A stretch of DNA of 64,000 bases from Bradyrhizobium sp. 138 (GCF_023074075.1 NZ_JADPKT010000003.1:232001-296000); one strand, 5' to 3'; counted from the stretch's first letter, positions 8,283 through 17,066 are shown. Notes: a model not told the origin generated them from the sequence alone. Translations and numbers: made by a program.

Positions 8283-8711
8283 TTACACCTCGACCGGCTC
8301 GGCAAGCTGCCGCAATGCAATTTCGCGGATGGCATCCGCGAACGGCGCCGACTTCCGCAGCCCACGATCCATGTGCACAGCGGTAATCTCGCAGGTCGCC
8401 GCGATCTCGCCGGTCTCGGCGTTCCTCATGTCGTGCCGGAAGCGGATCGACTTGTCGCTGATCTCGAGCAGATGACTGCGGATCTCGACGATGTCGCCGG
8501 CGAGCAGCTCGCGCCTGTAGGTGATGTTCTGCTGCACCGCCGCCATGCCGCGGCCGGAACTGCGCAAGTAACTCGGCGTCAGCCCCAGGCGGGCGAACAG
8601 ATTCCAATTGGCCTCGTCGAACTTGCCGACATACCACATGATGTTCATGTGGCCGACATGATCGCATTGCCACGGATAGACCGTGCCGCGATAGGTCGCC
8701 TCCTGCTCCAT
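8283..8711 (-). CDS. Acyl-CoA thioesterase (4HBT/YbgC-like)
   Basis: Cytoplasmic hotdog thioesterase of 142 residues. The ATG at 8711 is preceded by AGGAGGAA. A longer frame up to 8789 would run through the operator palindrome and is rejected. The motif WQCDHVGHMNIMWYVGKFDE is the 4-hydroxybenzoyl-CoA thioesterase-type D..GHxN..Y active site. It is the first gene of a two-gene operon with the PaaI-like enzyme. The promoter region carries two copies of a TetR-type palindrome and is shared with the divergent regulator, so the operon probably answers to an acyl-CoA or aromatic ligand. Confidence 0.88.
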   Translation of the reverse strand: MEQEATYRGTVYPWQCDHVGHMNIMWYVGKFDEANWNLFARLGLTPSYLRSSGRGMAAVQQNITYRRELLAGDIVEIRSHLLEISDKSIRFRHDMRNAETGEIAATCEITAVHMDRGLRKSAPFADAIREIALRQLAEPVEV

Positions 8712-8751
8712 CGCAATTCCTCCTGCCCTGTTCTGCCCTTTGGTGGCTTCT

Positions 8752-8769
8752 TGATACGGTAGCGTATCA
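8752..8769. promoter_or_regulatory. TetR-type operator, copy 1
   Basis: TGATACG-gtag-CGTATCA, an inverted repeat with 7-bp arms, between the divergent thioesterase operon and the TetR gene. It lies 41 bp from the thioesterase start codon, in promoter position. It shares the core TTGATACGGT..CGTAT with copy 2 when the latter is read on the minus strand. Confidence 0.8.
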
Positions 8770-8788
8770 GGGCGCCGTCGCGCTAGCA

Positions 8789-8802
8789 ATACGGCACCGT
8801 AT
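8789..8802. promoter_or_regulatory. TetR-type operator, copy 2
   Basis: ATACGG-CA-CCGTAT, a 14-bp inverted repeat, 24 bp upstream of the TetR start codon. On the minus strand the wider site reads TTGATACGGTGCCGTATTG, nearly the same as copy 1. The two centres are about 35 bp apart, allowing two repressor dimers to cover both promoters. Confidence 0.8.
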
Positions 8803-8825
8803 CAAGAATCGGCGAGGCTTTCTTC

Positions 8826-9374
8826 ATGAGCGACGGCAAGGGCGATGTCTGGGTCGAGGCGGCGTTTGCCGAGCTCGCCCGCTCGGGGGTCGAGGGGGTC
8901 AGGGTCGAGGTGCTCGCCAAGAGCCTCGGCGTCACCAAGGGCGGCTTCTACCGCCGCTTCGCCGACCGTGCTGCGCTGCTCGACGCCATGCTGCAACACT
9001 GGCGCGAGGGGCGCGCGGCGTCGATCGCGCAGCAGACGCGCCTCGATGGTCAAGAGCCCCGCGAACGGCTGAAGGCGGTGATCCAGCTCTATTCGGAGCG
9101 GCTCAATCCGGAAGCCATGGCGATCGAGCTCGCGATCCGGCAATGGGCCCGCTCGGACGAGAACGCGGCGGCGGCGGTGGCGGGCGTGGACGCCGCACGG
9201 CTCAAGCACGTCGCCGAACTCTATCGCGCGACCGGCCTTGCGGCCGAGGAGGCCGACGCGCGGGCCTTCCTGTTCTACTGCTTCATCTTCGGCCAGAGCC
9301 TCTTGTTCGTCGAGCGCGGCCCGCGCAAGCGGGCGCAGCTGGTGGCGAAATCGGCCGAAAAGCTGCTCGATTAG
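8826..9374 (+). CDS. TetR/AcrR family transcriptional regulator
   Basis: A 182-residue repressor-like protein. The N-terminal helix-turn-helix is at about residues 20-55 (VEVLAKSLGVTKGGFYRRF), followed by an all-helical ligand domain. It is divergent from the two-thioesterase operon with two matching palindromes between them, so it most likely represses both itself and the thioesterases. The effector is unknown; an acyl-CoA is the natural guess. The start ATG at 8826 has a weak GAGG about 9 bp upstream. Confidence 0.92.
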   Translation: MSDGKGDVWVEAAFAELARSGVEGVRVEVLAKSLGVTKGGFYRRFADRAALLDAMLQHWREGRAASIAQQTRLDGQEPRERLKAVIQLYSERLNPEAMAIELAIRQWARSDENAAAAVAGVDAARLKHVAELYRATGLAAEEADARAFLFYCFIFGQSLLFVERGPRKRAQLVAKSAEKLLD

Positions 9375-9379
9375 GCGAA

Positions 9380-9404
9380 AAGGCCGGAGCGCTGCTCCGG
9401 CCTT
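9380..9404. terminator. Bidirectional intrinsic terminator
   Basis: AAGGCCGGAGC-gct-GCTCCGGCCTT, a perfect 11-bp stem between the convergent TetR gene and the secreted Cys-rich gene. Confidence 0.8.
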
Positions 9405-9420
9405 CGCGTCGATACGAAGC

Positions 9421-9903
9421 TCAGGCAGCGCCCTTCAGCTTCTTGGTGCATTCGCTGTAATAGCCGCCGCCCTTCTGGATCCACTTCAAGCCACCATTGC
9501 CGTTGGTGGTCTTGTTGGCGTTGTACTGGTCGACGCAGGTGTGCATCCGCGCCTTGCCGGCGGGCTCCTTGGCGTATTTCGGATCGACCGCGTTCGGATA
9601 GATGGCGGGGCCAGCCGGCAAGGCCGGCGCGGCGGCGGGGGCCGCCTCCTTCTTTGGCTGTTTCGGCTCGGCGGGAGCTGCGGGCGCGGCCGCCGTCGGC
9701 GCAGCGGCGGGCGTTGCATCCGCGCCGCACTGGGCCTTGCGGAAGTCATTCCACTTCATGGTGCCGAGCGAGCCGTCCTTCTTGGCCGCCTGGTATTTCG
9801 CGCTGCACTCCTGCGGCGTCAGCGCCTGCGCTGGCACCGACGCTGCCAACGCCGCAAATCCCGACAACGCAATCGCGCACAGCCATCTTGATTGAATGGT
9901 CAT
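9421..9903 (-). CDS. Secreted Ala/Pro-linker protein with two Cys-pair modules
   Basis: A 160-residue exported protein. A signal peptide spans about residues 1-27 (ending VPAQA). Module 1 (about 28-60) contains two cysteines in the pattern C..KYQAAK...MKWNDFRKAQC. An Ala/Pro/Lys-rich linker (about 62-105) joins it to module 2, with two cysteines in HTCVDQYNANK...GGYYSEC. Each module could form one disulfide in the periplasm, which fits the DsbA/DsbB genes nearby. I do not recognise a function. It is convergent with the TetR gene. Confidence 0.8.
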   Translation of the reverse strand: MTIQSRWLCAIALSGFAALAASVPAQALTPQECSAKYQAAKKDGSLGTMKWNDFRKAQCGADATPAAAPTAAAPAAPAEPKQPKKEAAPAAAPALPAGPAIYPNAVDPKYAKEPAGKARMHTCVDQYNANKTTNGNGGLKWIQKGGGYYSECTKKLKGAA

Positions 9904-10103
9904 CCCTAGGTCTCCTCCTTGGTCTTCCTCGACGGACGTGAAACGAACATTGCTATCCTAGCGTGCCGGCCGCTTGCGACAAGGATGCGATGCATTGCGC
10001 CGGCAAAATATAGTGATCGCGTCGTTCTCATCATTCATGTCGCGTTCAGCAACGCGAGCCGACGGTCCCTCCCTTCGCAATTCTCGCAAGCAGAGTGCAA
10101 CAC

Positions 10104-10385
10104 ATGACCTTCACGTCCCGCCTTGCCGCCGTCGCCCTCGCCTCCCTGTTCGCCAGCGGCGCCGCCTTCGCGCAGACTGCCGCGCCGGCGACCAAGCCCG
10201 ATGCAGCCGCCATTGCCGAGAGGAAGGCGCCGAAGGAGCGCTCGGCGGAATCGCTCGAATGCTCCAAGCAGGCCGACGCCAAGGGATTGAAGGGCAAGGA
10301 GCGCAAGAAATTCCGCCGCGAGTGCAAGAGGGAAGCGAGGGCCGGCACCGCGGCGCCCGCCACCCCTGCCGCCGACAAGAAGTAA
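10104..10385 (+). CDS. PsiF repeat-containing secreted protein
   Basis: A 93-residue protein starting at ATG 10104; a GTG three codons earlier is the alternative. A signal peptide (residues 1-24, ending AFAQ) precedes a short Ala/Lys-rich linker and one PsiF repeat, SLECSKQADAKGLKGKERKK, ending in the second conserved Cys of FRRECKREA. PsiF proteins are induced by phosphate starvation in enterobacteria but have no known biochemical role. The usual E. coli protein has two repeats; this has one. The 200 bp upstream hold no other gene. Confidence 0.82.
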   Translation: MTFTSRLAAVALASLFASGAAFAQTAAPATKPDAAAIAERKAPKERSAESLECSKQADAKGLKGKERKKFRRECKREARAGTAAPATPAADKK

Positions 10386-10477
10386 GCGATCCTCCACGAG
10401 CATCAGGGAGAGGCGCACGCATTGCGGCATGACGAGCCTGCAATTGTGCGCTTCTCGCTGATTTGCGATAAGGCGGC

Positions 10478-11566
10478 GTGAAGCCAATCTCCACCTCCCT
10501 GTCGTTCGAATGGCCGAGCCGTGCCAAGCTCTTGAGCACGGCGGAGACGCTCGTCATTGGCACCGCCGGCGGCCTGGTGTTTCTCTTCGCCGGCCTTCCC
10601 GGCGGGCTGATCTCGGGCTCGATGATCGCGGTCGCCATCGCCGCCATCGCCGGCCGCCAATTGTCGCTGCCGCCGCTCCTGACGCAGACCGTGCTGGTGC
10701 TGCTCGGCATTTCGCTGGGCTCGGTGGTCTCGCGCCATCTGCTGCAGCAGGTCAGTGCCTATCCCCTCACCATCGGCCTGCTTGCGCTCGCGACCTTCTG
10801 CTCGACCTTCGGCTCCAGCTATTACCTCCAGCGCGTCCATGGCTGGGACCGCACCTCGGCCTTCCTGGCCGGCAGCCCCGGCGCGCTGTCGCAGATCACG
10901 ATTCTGGCGGTCGAGCGCGGCGCCGACCTGCCGGGCATCGCGGTGGTGCAGACCATGCGCGTCATCATCCTCACCGCGGCGCTGCCGATGGTGCTGGCGA
11001 TAGCAGGCGTAGCGCCCTCCGCGGCGCCATCGCTGACGACCGCAACGATCGCCTCGCCGCTCGACCTCGTCGAGCTGGCCGCGGCCTCGCTGGCGATGGC
11101 GCTGCTCCTGCGGCTGATCAAGTTTCCCGCGAGCTGGATGTTCGGCGCCATGATCGCCTCCAGCGTGCTGCATGGCGCCGGCTGGATCGAGGGCGGCCTG
11201 CCGGACTGGGGGCGCGGCGTGGCGCTGGTCGGGATCGGCGCGCTGATCGGCAGCCGTTTCGCGCGGATGCGGATCAAGACGCTCGCCGGCCACATCAACG
11301 CGGCACTGGGCTCGTTTACCGTGGCGATCGCCGTCTCCGCCATCTTCGTCGGCATCGTCGCGCTCACCACGCAGGTGAAATTCTCCGACGTCGTCGTCGC
11401 CTTCGCGCCGGGCGCGATGGACGCCATGCTGGCACTGGCGCTGACGCTGCACATCGACCCGATCTTCGTCGGCGCCCACCATCTGTCGCGTTTCGTGTTC
11501 GTGACCATCGCGACGCCGGGCATCGTGCATCTGTTCGGACGCACGCAGGACGATGTGGATGACTAG
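10478..11566 (+). CDS. AbrB-family membrane protein (AbrB/AidB-regulator type)
   Basis: A polytopic inner-membrane protein of 362 residues starting at GTG 10478 after AAGGCGG. About ten hydrophobic helices are visible. It carries the duplicated AbrB (ammonia monooxygenase regulator) domain, seen in two related halves: FLAGLPGGLISGSMI near residue 40 and FPASWMFGAMIASSVLHGAG near 215. The conserved GSPGALSQITILAVERGAD and APGAMDAMLALALTLHIDP segments are family signatures. This is unrelated to the Bacillus DNA-binding AbrB. It is thought to be a transporter-like protein, with unknown substrate. The gene is convergent with dsbB across a palindromic repeat. Confidence 0.85.
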   Translation: MKPISTSLSFEWPSRAKLLSTAETLVIGTAGGLVFLFAGLPGGLISGSMIAVAIAAIAGRQLSLPPLLTQTVLVLLGISLGSVVSRHLLQQVSAYPLTIGLLALATFCSTFGSSYYLQRVHGWDRTSAFLAGSPGALSQITILAVERGADLPGIAVVQTMRVIILTAALPMVLAIAGVAPSAAPSLTTATIASPLDLVELAAASLAMALLLRLIKFPASWMFGAMIASSVLHGAGWIEGGLPDWGRGVALVGIGALIGSRFARMRIKTLAGHINAALGSFTVAIAVSAIFVGIVALTTQVKFSDVVVAFAPGAMDAMLALALTLHIDPIFVGAHHLSRFVFVTIATPGIVHLFGRTQDDVDD

Positions 11567-11577
11567 CAGAACGCTCT

Positions 11578-11680
11578 CGTAGGGTGGGCAAAGGCGCACT
11601 TGCGCCGTGCCCACGATCTCTCTCAATCGTTACAGGTGGTGGGCACAGCGCGCGAAGAGCGCGCTTTTGCCCACCCTACG
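11578..11680. repeat. Palindromic intergenic element, family A copy 1
   Basis: A 103-bp element bounded by perfect 15-bp inverted ends, CGTAGGGTGGGCAAA and TTTGCCCACCCTACG, with inner inverted segments. It lies between the convergent AbrB-family and dsbB genes, only 4 bp from the dsbB stop, and may also serve as a terminator. A second copy is at 63729-63820, with the left half nearly identical. Confidence 0.88.
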
Positions 11681-11684
11681 GCAG

Positions 11685-12227
11685 CTACGCACGCTTCACG
11701 GTCCCTGCGAAGCCCCACGCGGCAATCGCGGCCATCACGAGCGAGATCAGCACATTGTAGCCGGCGAGCGAGAGGCCGAGGAAGCGCCACTGCACCTCGT
11801 CGCAGCGCACCACCTTCACGGTGTCGAGCTTCGAGAAAAGATCGCCGGCGTTGCCGAGGTTGACGACGGGGCCGCTGCAATCGGTCGGCCCCTTCCAGAA
11901 CCCCCATTCGACGCCGGAATGGTAGGCGCCGAGACCGGCATTGGCGAGCGTCGCCAGCGCGAGGATCGCGAGCCCCGCCAGCAGCAGCGGCCGCGGCGCG
12001 GCATTTCGAGCCGCAACCGCCGTGAGCGCACCGAGCGGAATCGCGAGGTAGTAGGCGTAGCGCTGCTCCAGGCAGAGCGGACAGGGCAGGATCTCCAGCA
12101 CCAGCTGGAAGAACCAGGCGCCCGCGATGGTCGCGGCCGCGATCAGCGTGACGAGCAGCGAGGCGGTCAGCGCGGCGCCGCCGGCAGCCGGCTTCAACGC
12201 AGGTATCGCGGCACTCTGGGTCGTCAC
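11685..12227 (-). CDS. dsbB: Disulfide bond formation protein B
   Basis: Inner-membrane quinone reductase that reoxidises DsbA-type proteins. The protein is 180 residues with four hydrophobic helices. The first periplasmic loop has the redox pair CPLC at residues 49-52 (LPCPLCLEQRYAYY), and the second loop carries the other two cysteines (TDCSG and VRCDE). Length and layout match the DsbB family. It could pair with the CPYC oxidoreductase encoded at 7079-7738. Its 3' end abuts a palindromic repeat. Confidence 0.92.
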   Translation of the reverse strand: MTTQSAAIPALKPAAGGAALTASLLVTLIAAATIAGAWFFQLVLEILPCPLCLEQRYAYYLAIPLGALTAVAARNAAPRPLLLAGLAILALATLANAGLGAYHSGVEWGFWKGPTDCSGPVVNLGNAGDLFSKLDTVKVVRCDEVQWRFLGLSLAGYNVLISLVMAAIAAWGFAGTVKRA

Positions 12228-12383
12228 GGCAGCCTCTTTCCGGTGGGTCGCGCCCTTAAGCCCTAACGCCGGTGCATGCGGCTGTCGAGAACGGCCGGGA
12301 TCACTTTGGCGCGGGTTGACCCCGCTTTGTCCATGGCTATAGTCCGCCGGCTTCGCGACGCTCCCCTCAAGGGCCGACCGAGG

Positions 12384-12468
12384 GCCCCTGTGGCGGAACT
12401 GGTAGACGCGCTCGACTCAAAATCGAGTTCCGCAAGGAGTGCTGGTTCGATTCCGGCCAGGGGCACCA
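12384..12468 (+). tRNA. tRNA-Leu (anticodon CAA)
   Basis: A cloverleaf of 85 nt. Acceptor arms GCCCCTG and CAGGGGC pair perfectly, followed by discriminator A and an encoded CCA. The anticodon loop CTCAAAA sits between stem halves CTCGA and TCGAG, giving anticodon CAA (decodes UUG). A long variable arm, as in class II tRNA-Leu, is followed by the T loop GGTTCGATTCC. The 3' flank shows no integrase gene or repeated att-like end. Confidence 0.95.
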
Positions 12469-12569
12469 TTCACATCAAATCTCTAAATCCTTTAAGGCGG
12501 CGGGCGCTGTTCGAGCTCGATGCGTTGAGCGCCTGGTGCGATCGAGACCGACCCTGACGGCGGTGCGGC

Positions 12570-14882
12570 TCACTTTGTCGTGTCGGCAAGACGCAGATTC
12601 GACACCCCCACGCCGCGGACGCGGAGTGGTGCCGCGAGCTCTCCTCCACTGATGTCGAGAACGAAGCCGATATTGTCGGCGCGCAGGCGGAATTCGATTG
12701 TCCTGCCTGCCTTGCGCCAATCCGCAGTCTCTCCATCGTCGAGATAGATAAGTCCGGAGCTGCCATGATCGGGCGCCCCGAACACGATCGCCGTCAGCCC
12801 CTTCTCGTCTTCGATCGGAACGATCGCGCCCGCGCGTGCGAAGACGGGCAGCCGGCCCAGAGGTGCAGCGACGATGATGGTCCGACCGCCCTCGTAGGGC
12901 GTCCCGTCATACCAGTCGTACCAGCCGCCGCGATGGGCGGGCAGATAGACTTTTCGCATCGTCGCGCCTTCCTCGAGCACCGGAGCGACGAGGAGATCGG
13001 GACCAAGCATGAAAGCGTCTTCGACGGTTGCTGCGAGTCCGTCGGAGGCGAAATCCCACAACAGCGGGCGCACCGCCGGCACGTCGTCCAGCGCCGCGCG
13101 CCACATCTGGGTATAAAGATAGGGCACGAGGCTGTGGCGAAGCTTCAGGACGGATCGCACCTCGGGAAGCACGCTTTCATGCATCCAGGGCGTATTGACG
13201 ATGCCGCTCGTCTTCCAGGAATTCATCACCATGCGCGGCCACAGCGCGCAGAACTCGACGAAGCGGCACAGCAGTTCCGGACCCGGTGACGGGCCATGGA
13301 AACCACCGACGTCATGGCCGATGTTGTAGAGGCCCGACAGGCTCATGTTGAGGCCCTGGGTCAGGTTGTAGCGCAACGTCTTCCAGGACGTTTCGTTGTC
13401 GCCGCTCCAGGTCTGGCCGTAACGGGCGATGCCCGCGCTGCCGGCACGCGTGATCGTGTAGGGACGCTTGTCCGGTGCCTGCGCCGCCTGGGTCTCGTAG
13501 GCAAGCTTGTGCATCAACAGCGCCTGCGCCGGACGGGCCAGCGCCTGCGGATACGGACGGCCGTCACCGTCGCACACCGCGTCTTCGTCCCAGATCTCGA
13601 ATTCGTTGTTGTCGCTCCAGACCGACGTCACACCATAGGCGAGCAGCGCGTCGCGGATGCCGTCCGCCCACCACCGCCGTCCTTCCGGATTGGTGAAGTC
13701 GATGTGGAAGCCGAGACCGTCCCAGAATTGCGCCACCGCCGGCTCGCCGGTCTCGCCGTCGGCGACCAGGATGCCATTGGCCCTTGCTTGATCAAGCCGC
13801 GGATGATCGTCGAGCAGGCAGGGCTTGATGTTGGTGACCGGCTGCATGCCGGCGGCTTTGAGCCGCGCCATGGTCGCGGCCGGATCCGGAAACTTGTCGC
13901 GATTCCAGTTGAAAACGTAGCGACGGTCGCCGATCGAGGTGTAGCCCGAGCCGAAATGAAAGCTGTCGCAGCGAATGCCGTGGCGTCGGCAATCCTCGAT
14001 GAAGGCGGTGATCCGCGCGTCCGCATCCGGTGCGTCGGCGATGGTCATCGTCGTCATCGCGAAGCCGAGCGTCCAGCGCGGCGCAAAGGCCTGTCCGCCG
14101 GTCAGCCAGGAAAAACGACGCGTCACCTCCGATACCGTCGGGCCGGCGAGCACGTAATAGTCGAGGTCGCCGTCCTCGGCGCGATAGCTGCGGAACAGGT
14201 TGTGGTAGTTGTCGAGCGTGCAACCGAGGTCGACCGAGCCGAGGGCGAGATTATCGTAGAAGACGCCGTGCGCGCCGCGCGCGCCGTCGACGATGAAGAA
14301 CGGCAGCATCTTGTAGAGCGGGTCGGACAGCTCGGCATCGTAGCCGCAGGGGTCGACGGCATCGATGGCGAAGCGCCGGCCGGTGCGGTCGAGCGGACCG
14401 GCCTTGTCGCCGAGGCCGTAATGGCGTTCGCCTTCGTGCCGTTCCATCGCGTGCAGCAAAGCGCCTGTCTTGCGCGACAGCAAATAGGCCTGGGTCGGGC
14501 GGTCACGCAGGAATGGCTGGTGCTCGCCGTCGCGGTACCAGGCGATGCCAAACGGATCGAGCGCTACCCGTGCGCTGAGACCACCGGCCGCGATCGTGAC
14601 GATGGAACTCTCCTCCGACACCGAAGGCTTCGGATTGGCAAAGCCCGAGACATCGTCGCGCGACCGTCCCTCGAACGGCGGCTCGGTGCGATCAGGCGCG
14701 ATCGCCCAGCCGCGGTCGAGGCGATAGCCATCCTGCCGGCGCAAGGTGACGCGGCCGATGTCGCTCTCCAGAATCGCGACGCGTAGCGTCGCGAGCGGAG
14801 CCGCCGCCGGTCCGGTCGCGAGGTCGAACAGCGCGGCGTGGCCGTCGAGGCCGCGGAAGCGGCCATGGGTCAGGGCTTTCAT
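12570..14882 (-). CDS. Glycoside hydrolase family 31 (alpha-glucosidase/alpha-xylosidase)
   Basis: A retaining alpha-glycosidase of 770 residues, with an N-terminal beta-sandwich and a (beta/alpha)8 catalytic barrel at about residues 265-600. The catalytic nucleophile is Asp424 in VWSDNNEFE, a variant of the usual WxDMNE, and the acid/base is Asp495 in SGDNETSW. No signal peptide is seen, so it acts on imported oligosaccharides in the cytoplasm. It is the last gene of an operon with an ABC sugar importer (ATPase 20 bp upstream). GH31 enzymes cleave alpha-glucosides, alpha-xylosides or sulfoquinovosides; the sequence alone does not decide, and I did not see residues that would settle it. Confidence 0.92.
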   Translation of the reverse strand: MKALTHGRFRGLDGHAALFDLATGPAAAPLATLRVAILESDIGRVTLRRQDGYRLDRGWAIAPDRTEPPFEGRSRDDVSGFANPKPSVSEESSIVTIAAGGLSARVALDPFGIAWYRDGEHQPFLRDRPTQAYLLSRKTGALLHAMERHEGERHYGLGDKAGPLDRTGRRFAIDAVDPCGYDAELSDPLYKMLPFFIVDGARGAHGVFYDNLALGSVDLGCTLDNYHNLFRSYRAEDGDLDYYVLAGPTVSEVTRRFSWLTGGQAFAPRWTLGFAMTTMTIADAPDADARITAFIEDCRRHGIRCDSFHFGSGYTSIGDRRYVFNWNRDKFPDPAATMARLKAAGMQPVTNIKPCLLDDHPRLDQARANGILVADGETGEPAVAQFWDGLGFHIDFTNPEGRRWWADGIRDALLAYGVTSVWSDNNEFEIWDEDAVCDGDGRPYPQALARPAQALLMHKLAYETQAAQAPDKRPYTITRAGSAGIARYGQTWSGDNETSWKTLRYNLTQGLNMSLSGLYNIGHDVGGFHGPSPGPELLCRFVEFCALWPRMVMNSWKTSGIVNTPWMHESVLPEVRSVLKLRHSLVPYLYTQMWRAALDDVPAVRPLLWDFASDGLAATVEDAFMLGPDLLVAPVLEEGATMRKVYLPAHRGGWYDWYDGTPYEGGRTIIVAAPLGRLPVFARAGAIVPIEDEKGLTAIVFGAPDHGSSGLIYLDDGETADWRKAGRTIEFRLRADNIGFVLDISGGELAAPLRVRGVGVSNLRLADTTK

Positions 14883-14901
14883 GAATCAGGCTCCGGGTCG
14901 A

Positions 14902-15981
14902 TCAGGGCCGGGCGAGGGATGCGCCGGTTGCATCGAAAATGTGCAGGTGGCCGGCGGCGAAGCGGATCGCGACCGCATCGCCGCGATAGAACTGTGACTG
15001 GCCATCCTGTCGCAGCGTGATCTGCGGCAGGCCGGGCGCCGAGGCATAGATGAATGTCTCACCGCCAAGCCGCTCGACGAGGTCGACAGTTGCTGTGAGC
15101 ATGCCCGTGTCGGGCGCGACGTCGATATGCTCGGGGCGGATGCCGATCGTCACGGCCGCGCCGGCCGCGAGACCGGAAGCCGCACGGGGTAACGCGACTT
15201 CACGTTCGCCGACCGTGAGGCGGAGCATACCGTCGTCGGAAATCACCACAGCCGGCAGGAAGTTCATCCGGGGTGAACCGATGAAGCCGGCAACAAAGGT
15301 ATTCGAAGGGTGATTGTAGAGTTCGAGGGGTGTGCCGATCTGCTCGATCCGGCCAGATTTTAGCACCACGATTCGGTCGGCAAGCGTCATGGCTTCGACC
15401 TGATCGTGGGTGACATAGATCATCGTGCCGCCCAGCTTGGCATGCAGCGCGGCAAGTTCCTTGCGCGTCGCGACGCGCAACTCCGCGTCGAGGTTCGACA
15501 ACGGCTCATCGAACAGAAAGATCTTCGGATCGCGCACGATGGCCCGGCCGATGGCGACGCGCTGGCGCTGTCCGCCGGAGAGCGCCTTGGGTTTGCGGTC
15601 GAGATAGTCCGTGAGCCGCAGCATGGCGGCGGCGCGCTCCACCCGCTCCTCGATCGCCGCAGGCTTCAGCCCCATGTTCTCGAGCGCGAAGGCCATGTTC
15701 TTGCGCACGCTCATGTGCGGATAAAGCGCATAGGACTGGAATACCATGGCGAGCCCGCGCTCGGAGGCCGGCAGATGGGTGACGCGCTCCCCGTCGATAT
15801 GGACCTCGCCGCTGGTTACGTTTTCGAGGCCGGCGATGACGCGCAGCAGCGTCGACTTTCCGCAACCGGACGGCCCGACGAAGACGACGAATTCGCCATC
15901 CTTCACGACGAGATCGATGTCGTGTAGCACGTCGATGGTGCCGAAGGATTTGCGTGCGCCCGCGAGTTTCAGTTCAGCCAT
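14902..15981 (-). CDS. Sugar ABC transporter ATPase (MalK/UgpC type)
   Basis: A 359-residue ATPase energising the sugar importer encoded upstream. It has Walker A GPSGCGKST, the Q-loop VFQSYALYPHMS, the signature LSGGQRQRVAIGRA, Walker B IFLFDEPLSNLD and the H-loop VTHDQ, all intact. The C-terminal TOBE/MalK-type regulatory domain (about residues 240-359) is shared by the MalK/MsmK/UgpC group. The gene sits between the second permease and the GH31 gene with short gaps, so it is clearly part of the operon. The symbol is left blank because several paralogues are equally similar by eye. Confidence 0.93.
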   Translation of the reverse strand: MAELKLAGARKSFGTIDVLHDIDLVVKDGEFVVFVGPSGCGKSTLLRVIAGLENVTSGEVHIDGERVTHLPASERGLAMVFQSYALYPHMSVRKNMAFALENMGLKPAAIEERVERAAAMLRLTDYLDRKPKALSGGQRQRVAIGRAIVRDPKIFLFDEPLSNLDAELRVATRKELAALHAKLGGTMIYVTHDQVEAMTLADRIVVLKSGRIEQIGTPLELYNHPSNTFVAGFIGSPRMNFLPAVVISDDGMLRLTVGEREVALPRAASGLAAGAAVTIGIRPEHIDVAPDTGMLTATVDLVERLGGETFIYASAPGLPQITLRQDGQSQFYRGDAVAIRFAAGHLHIFDATGASLARP

Positions 15982-16000
15982 GGTCGATAGCCTCGATCGA

Positions 16001-17065
16001 TCACTTCATGCCCGTCGAGCCGATGCCCGTCGTGATGAAGCGCTGGAGGAAGACAAAGACGAGCGCGACGGGAATGAGCGTCACGACTGTCATCGCAAGC
16101 AGGTAATGCCACTGGGTCTGGAGTTCGCCCTGGAACGCATTGAGTGCGATCTGCAGCGTGTAGACCTCGGTCTTGGTCAGCACCGCGAGGGGCCACAGGA
16201 ATTCGTTCCAGCGCCACATGATCGAGAAAATCGCCAGAACCGCCAGCGCCGGCAGGGTCAGCGGCATGACGATGCGCCAATAGATCTGCCACTCGGACGC
16301 CTTGTCCATGCGCGCGGCCTCGATCAGATCCTTTGGCAAGGTCAGCATGTACTGCCGGAGCAGGAACACGCCCGTCGGCGTCGCGGCACCCGGCAGGATC
16401 ACAGCCCACAGCGAGTTGGTGAGGCCGAGTTCGGTCACCACCAGATAGACCGGCACGAGGATGATGGTCATCGGGATCATCAGCGTTCCGATCACCGCCA
16501 GCGTCGCCGCCTGCTTGCCGGGGAACTGGTAGATGGCGAGCCCGTAGGAGGCCATGGAATTGATCAGCAGCGTGATCAGCGTCGCGACAACGGTCACGAA
16601 TACCGAATTGGACAGGAAGCGCAGGAAGGCGAAGCGCTGCAGCGGCTCGCTGTAATTCTCGGTCGCAAGCGCTATGCGGCGCACCGGCCCGCGCTTGTCG
16701 ATCGCGACGCGGAACTGTTGCGAGGGATCGGCGGGATCGACCATCTGGGCCATGAGCCCGACGCGCCGGATCTGCGCCAGTTCGCGTGTCGTGCCGTCGG
16801 GAAGCGTCACGCGGAACAGCGGCAGCTTCTGTGGCTGATCTGGTACCGTCACCTCGACCTGTGCGAATGGCAGCAGCGATGGAGGAAATTCCAATAATGC
16901 GCTCTGGGTCTTGAACGATGACAGCACGAGCCACAGCACCGGCCCGAACATCAGGACGACACCGAACGCGAGATAGACGTAGGCCGCGACGTCGGTCCAG
17001 TGCAGCGGCCGCCCTTGCCCGTTGCGACGCTGACCAAGCAGGCTTGAAAGGCGCATGGTTGCCAT
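16001..17065 (-). CDS. Carbohydrate ABC transporter permease (MalG type)
   Basis: A 354-residue inner-membrane permease with six or so helices and the cytoplasmic EAA loop at EAARMDKASEWQIYW, which contacts the ATPase. A roughly 90-residue non-hydrophobic insert (about residues 58-148) lies between the first two helices, longer than in compact MalG proteins and probably a periplasmic loop facing the binding protein. The start ATG at 17065 lies 1 bp after the stop of the upstream permease, so translation is probably coupled. This is the second permease of the heterodimer. Confidence 0.92.
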   Translation of the reverse strand: MATMRLSSLLGQRRNGQGRPLHWTDVAAYVYLAFGVVLMFGPVLWLVLSSFKTQSALLEFPPSLLPFAQVEVTVPDQPQKLPLFRVTLPDGTTRELAQIRRVGLMAQMVDPADPSQQFRVAIDKRGPVRRIALATENYSEPLQRFAFLRFLSNSVFVTVVATLITLLINSMASYGLAIYQFPGKQAATLAVIGTLMIPMTIILVPVYLVVTELGLTNSLWAVILPGAATPTGVFLLRQYMLTLPKDLIEAARMDKASEWQIYWRIVMPLTLPALAVLAIFSIMWRWNEFLWPLAVLTKTEVYTLQIALNAFQGELQTQWHYLLAMTVVTLIPVALVFVFLQRFITTGIGSTGMK

Positions 17066-17066
17066 A

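Noticed and set aside
12384..12569. Possible genomic island at tRNA-Leu
   Set aside because: No integrase, no direct repeat of the tRNA 3' end and no composition break; the adjacent GH31 operon looks native.
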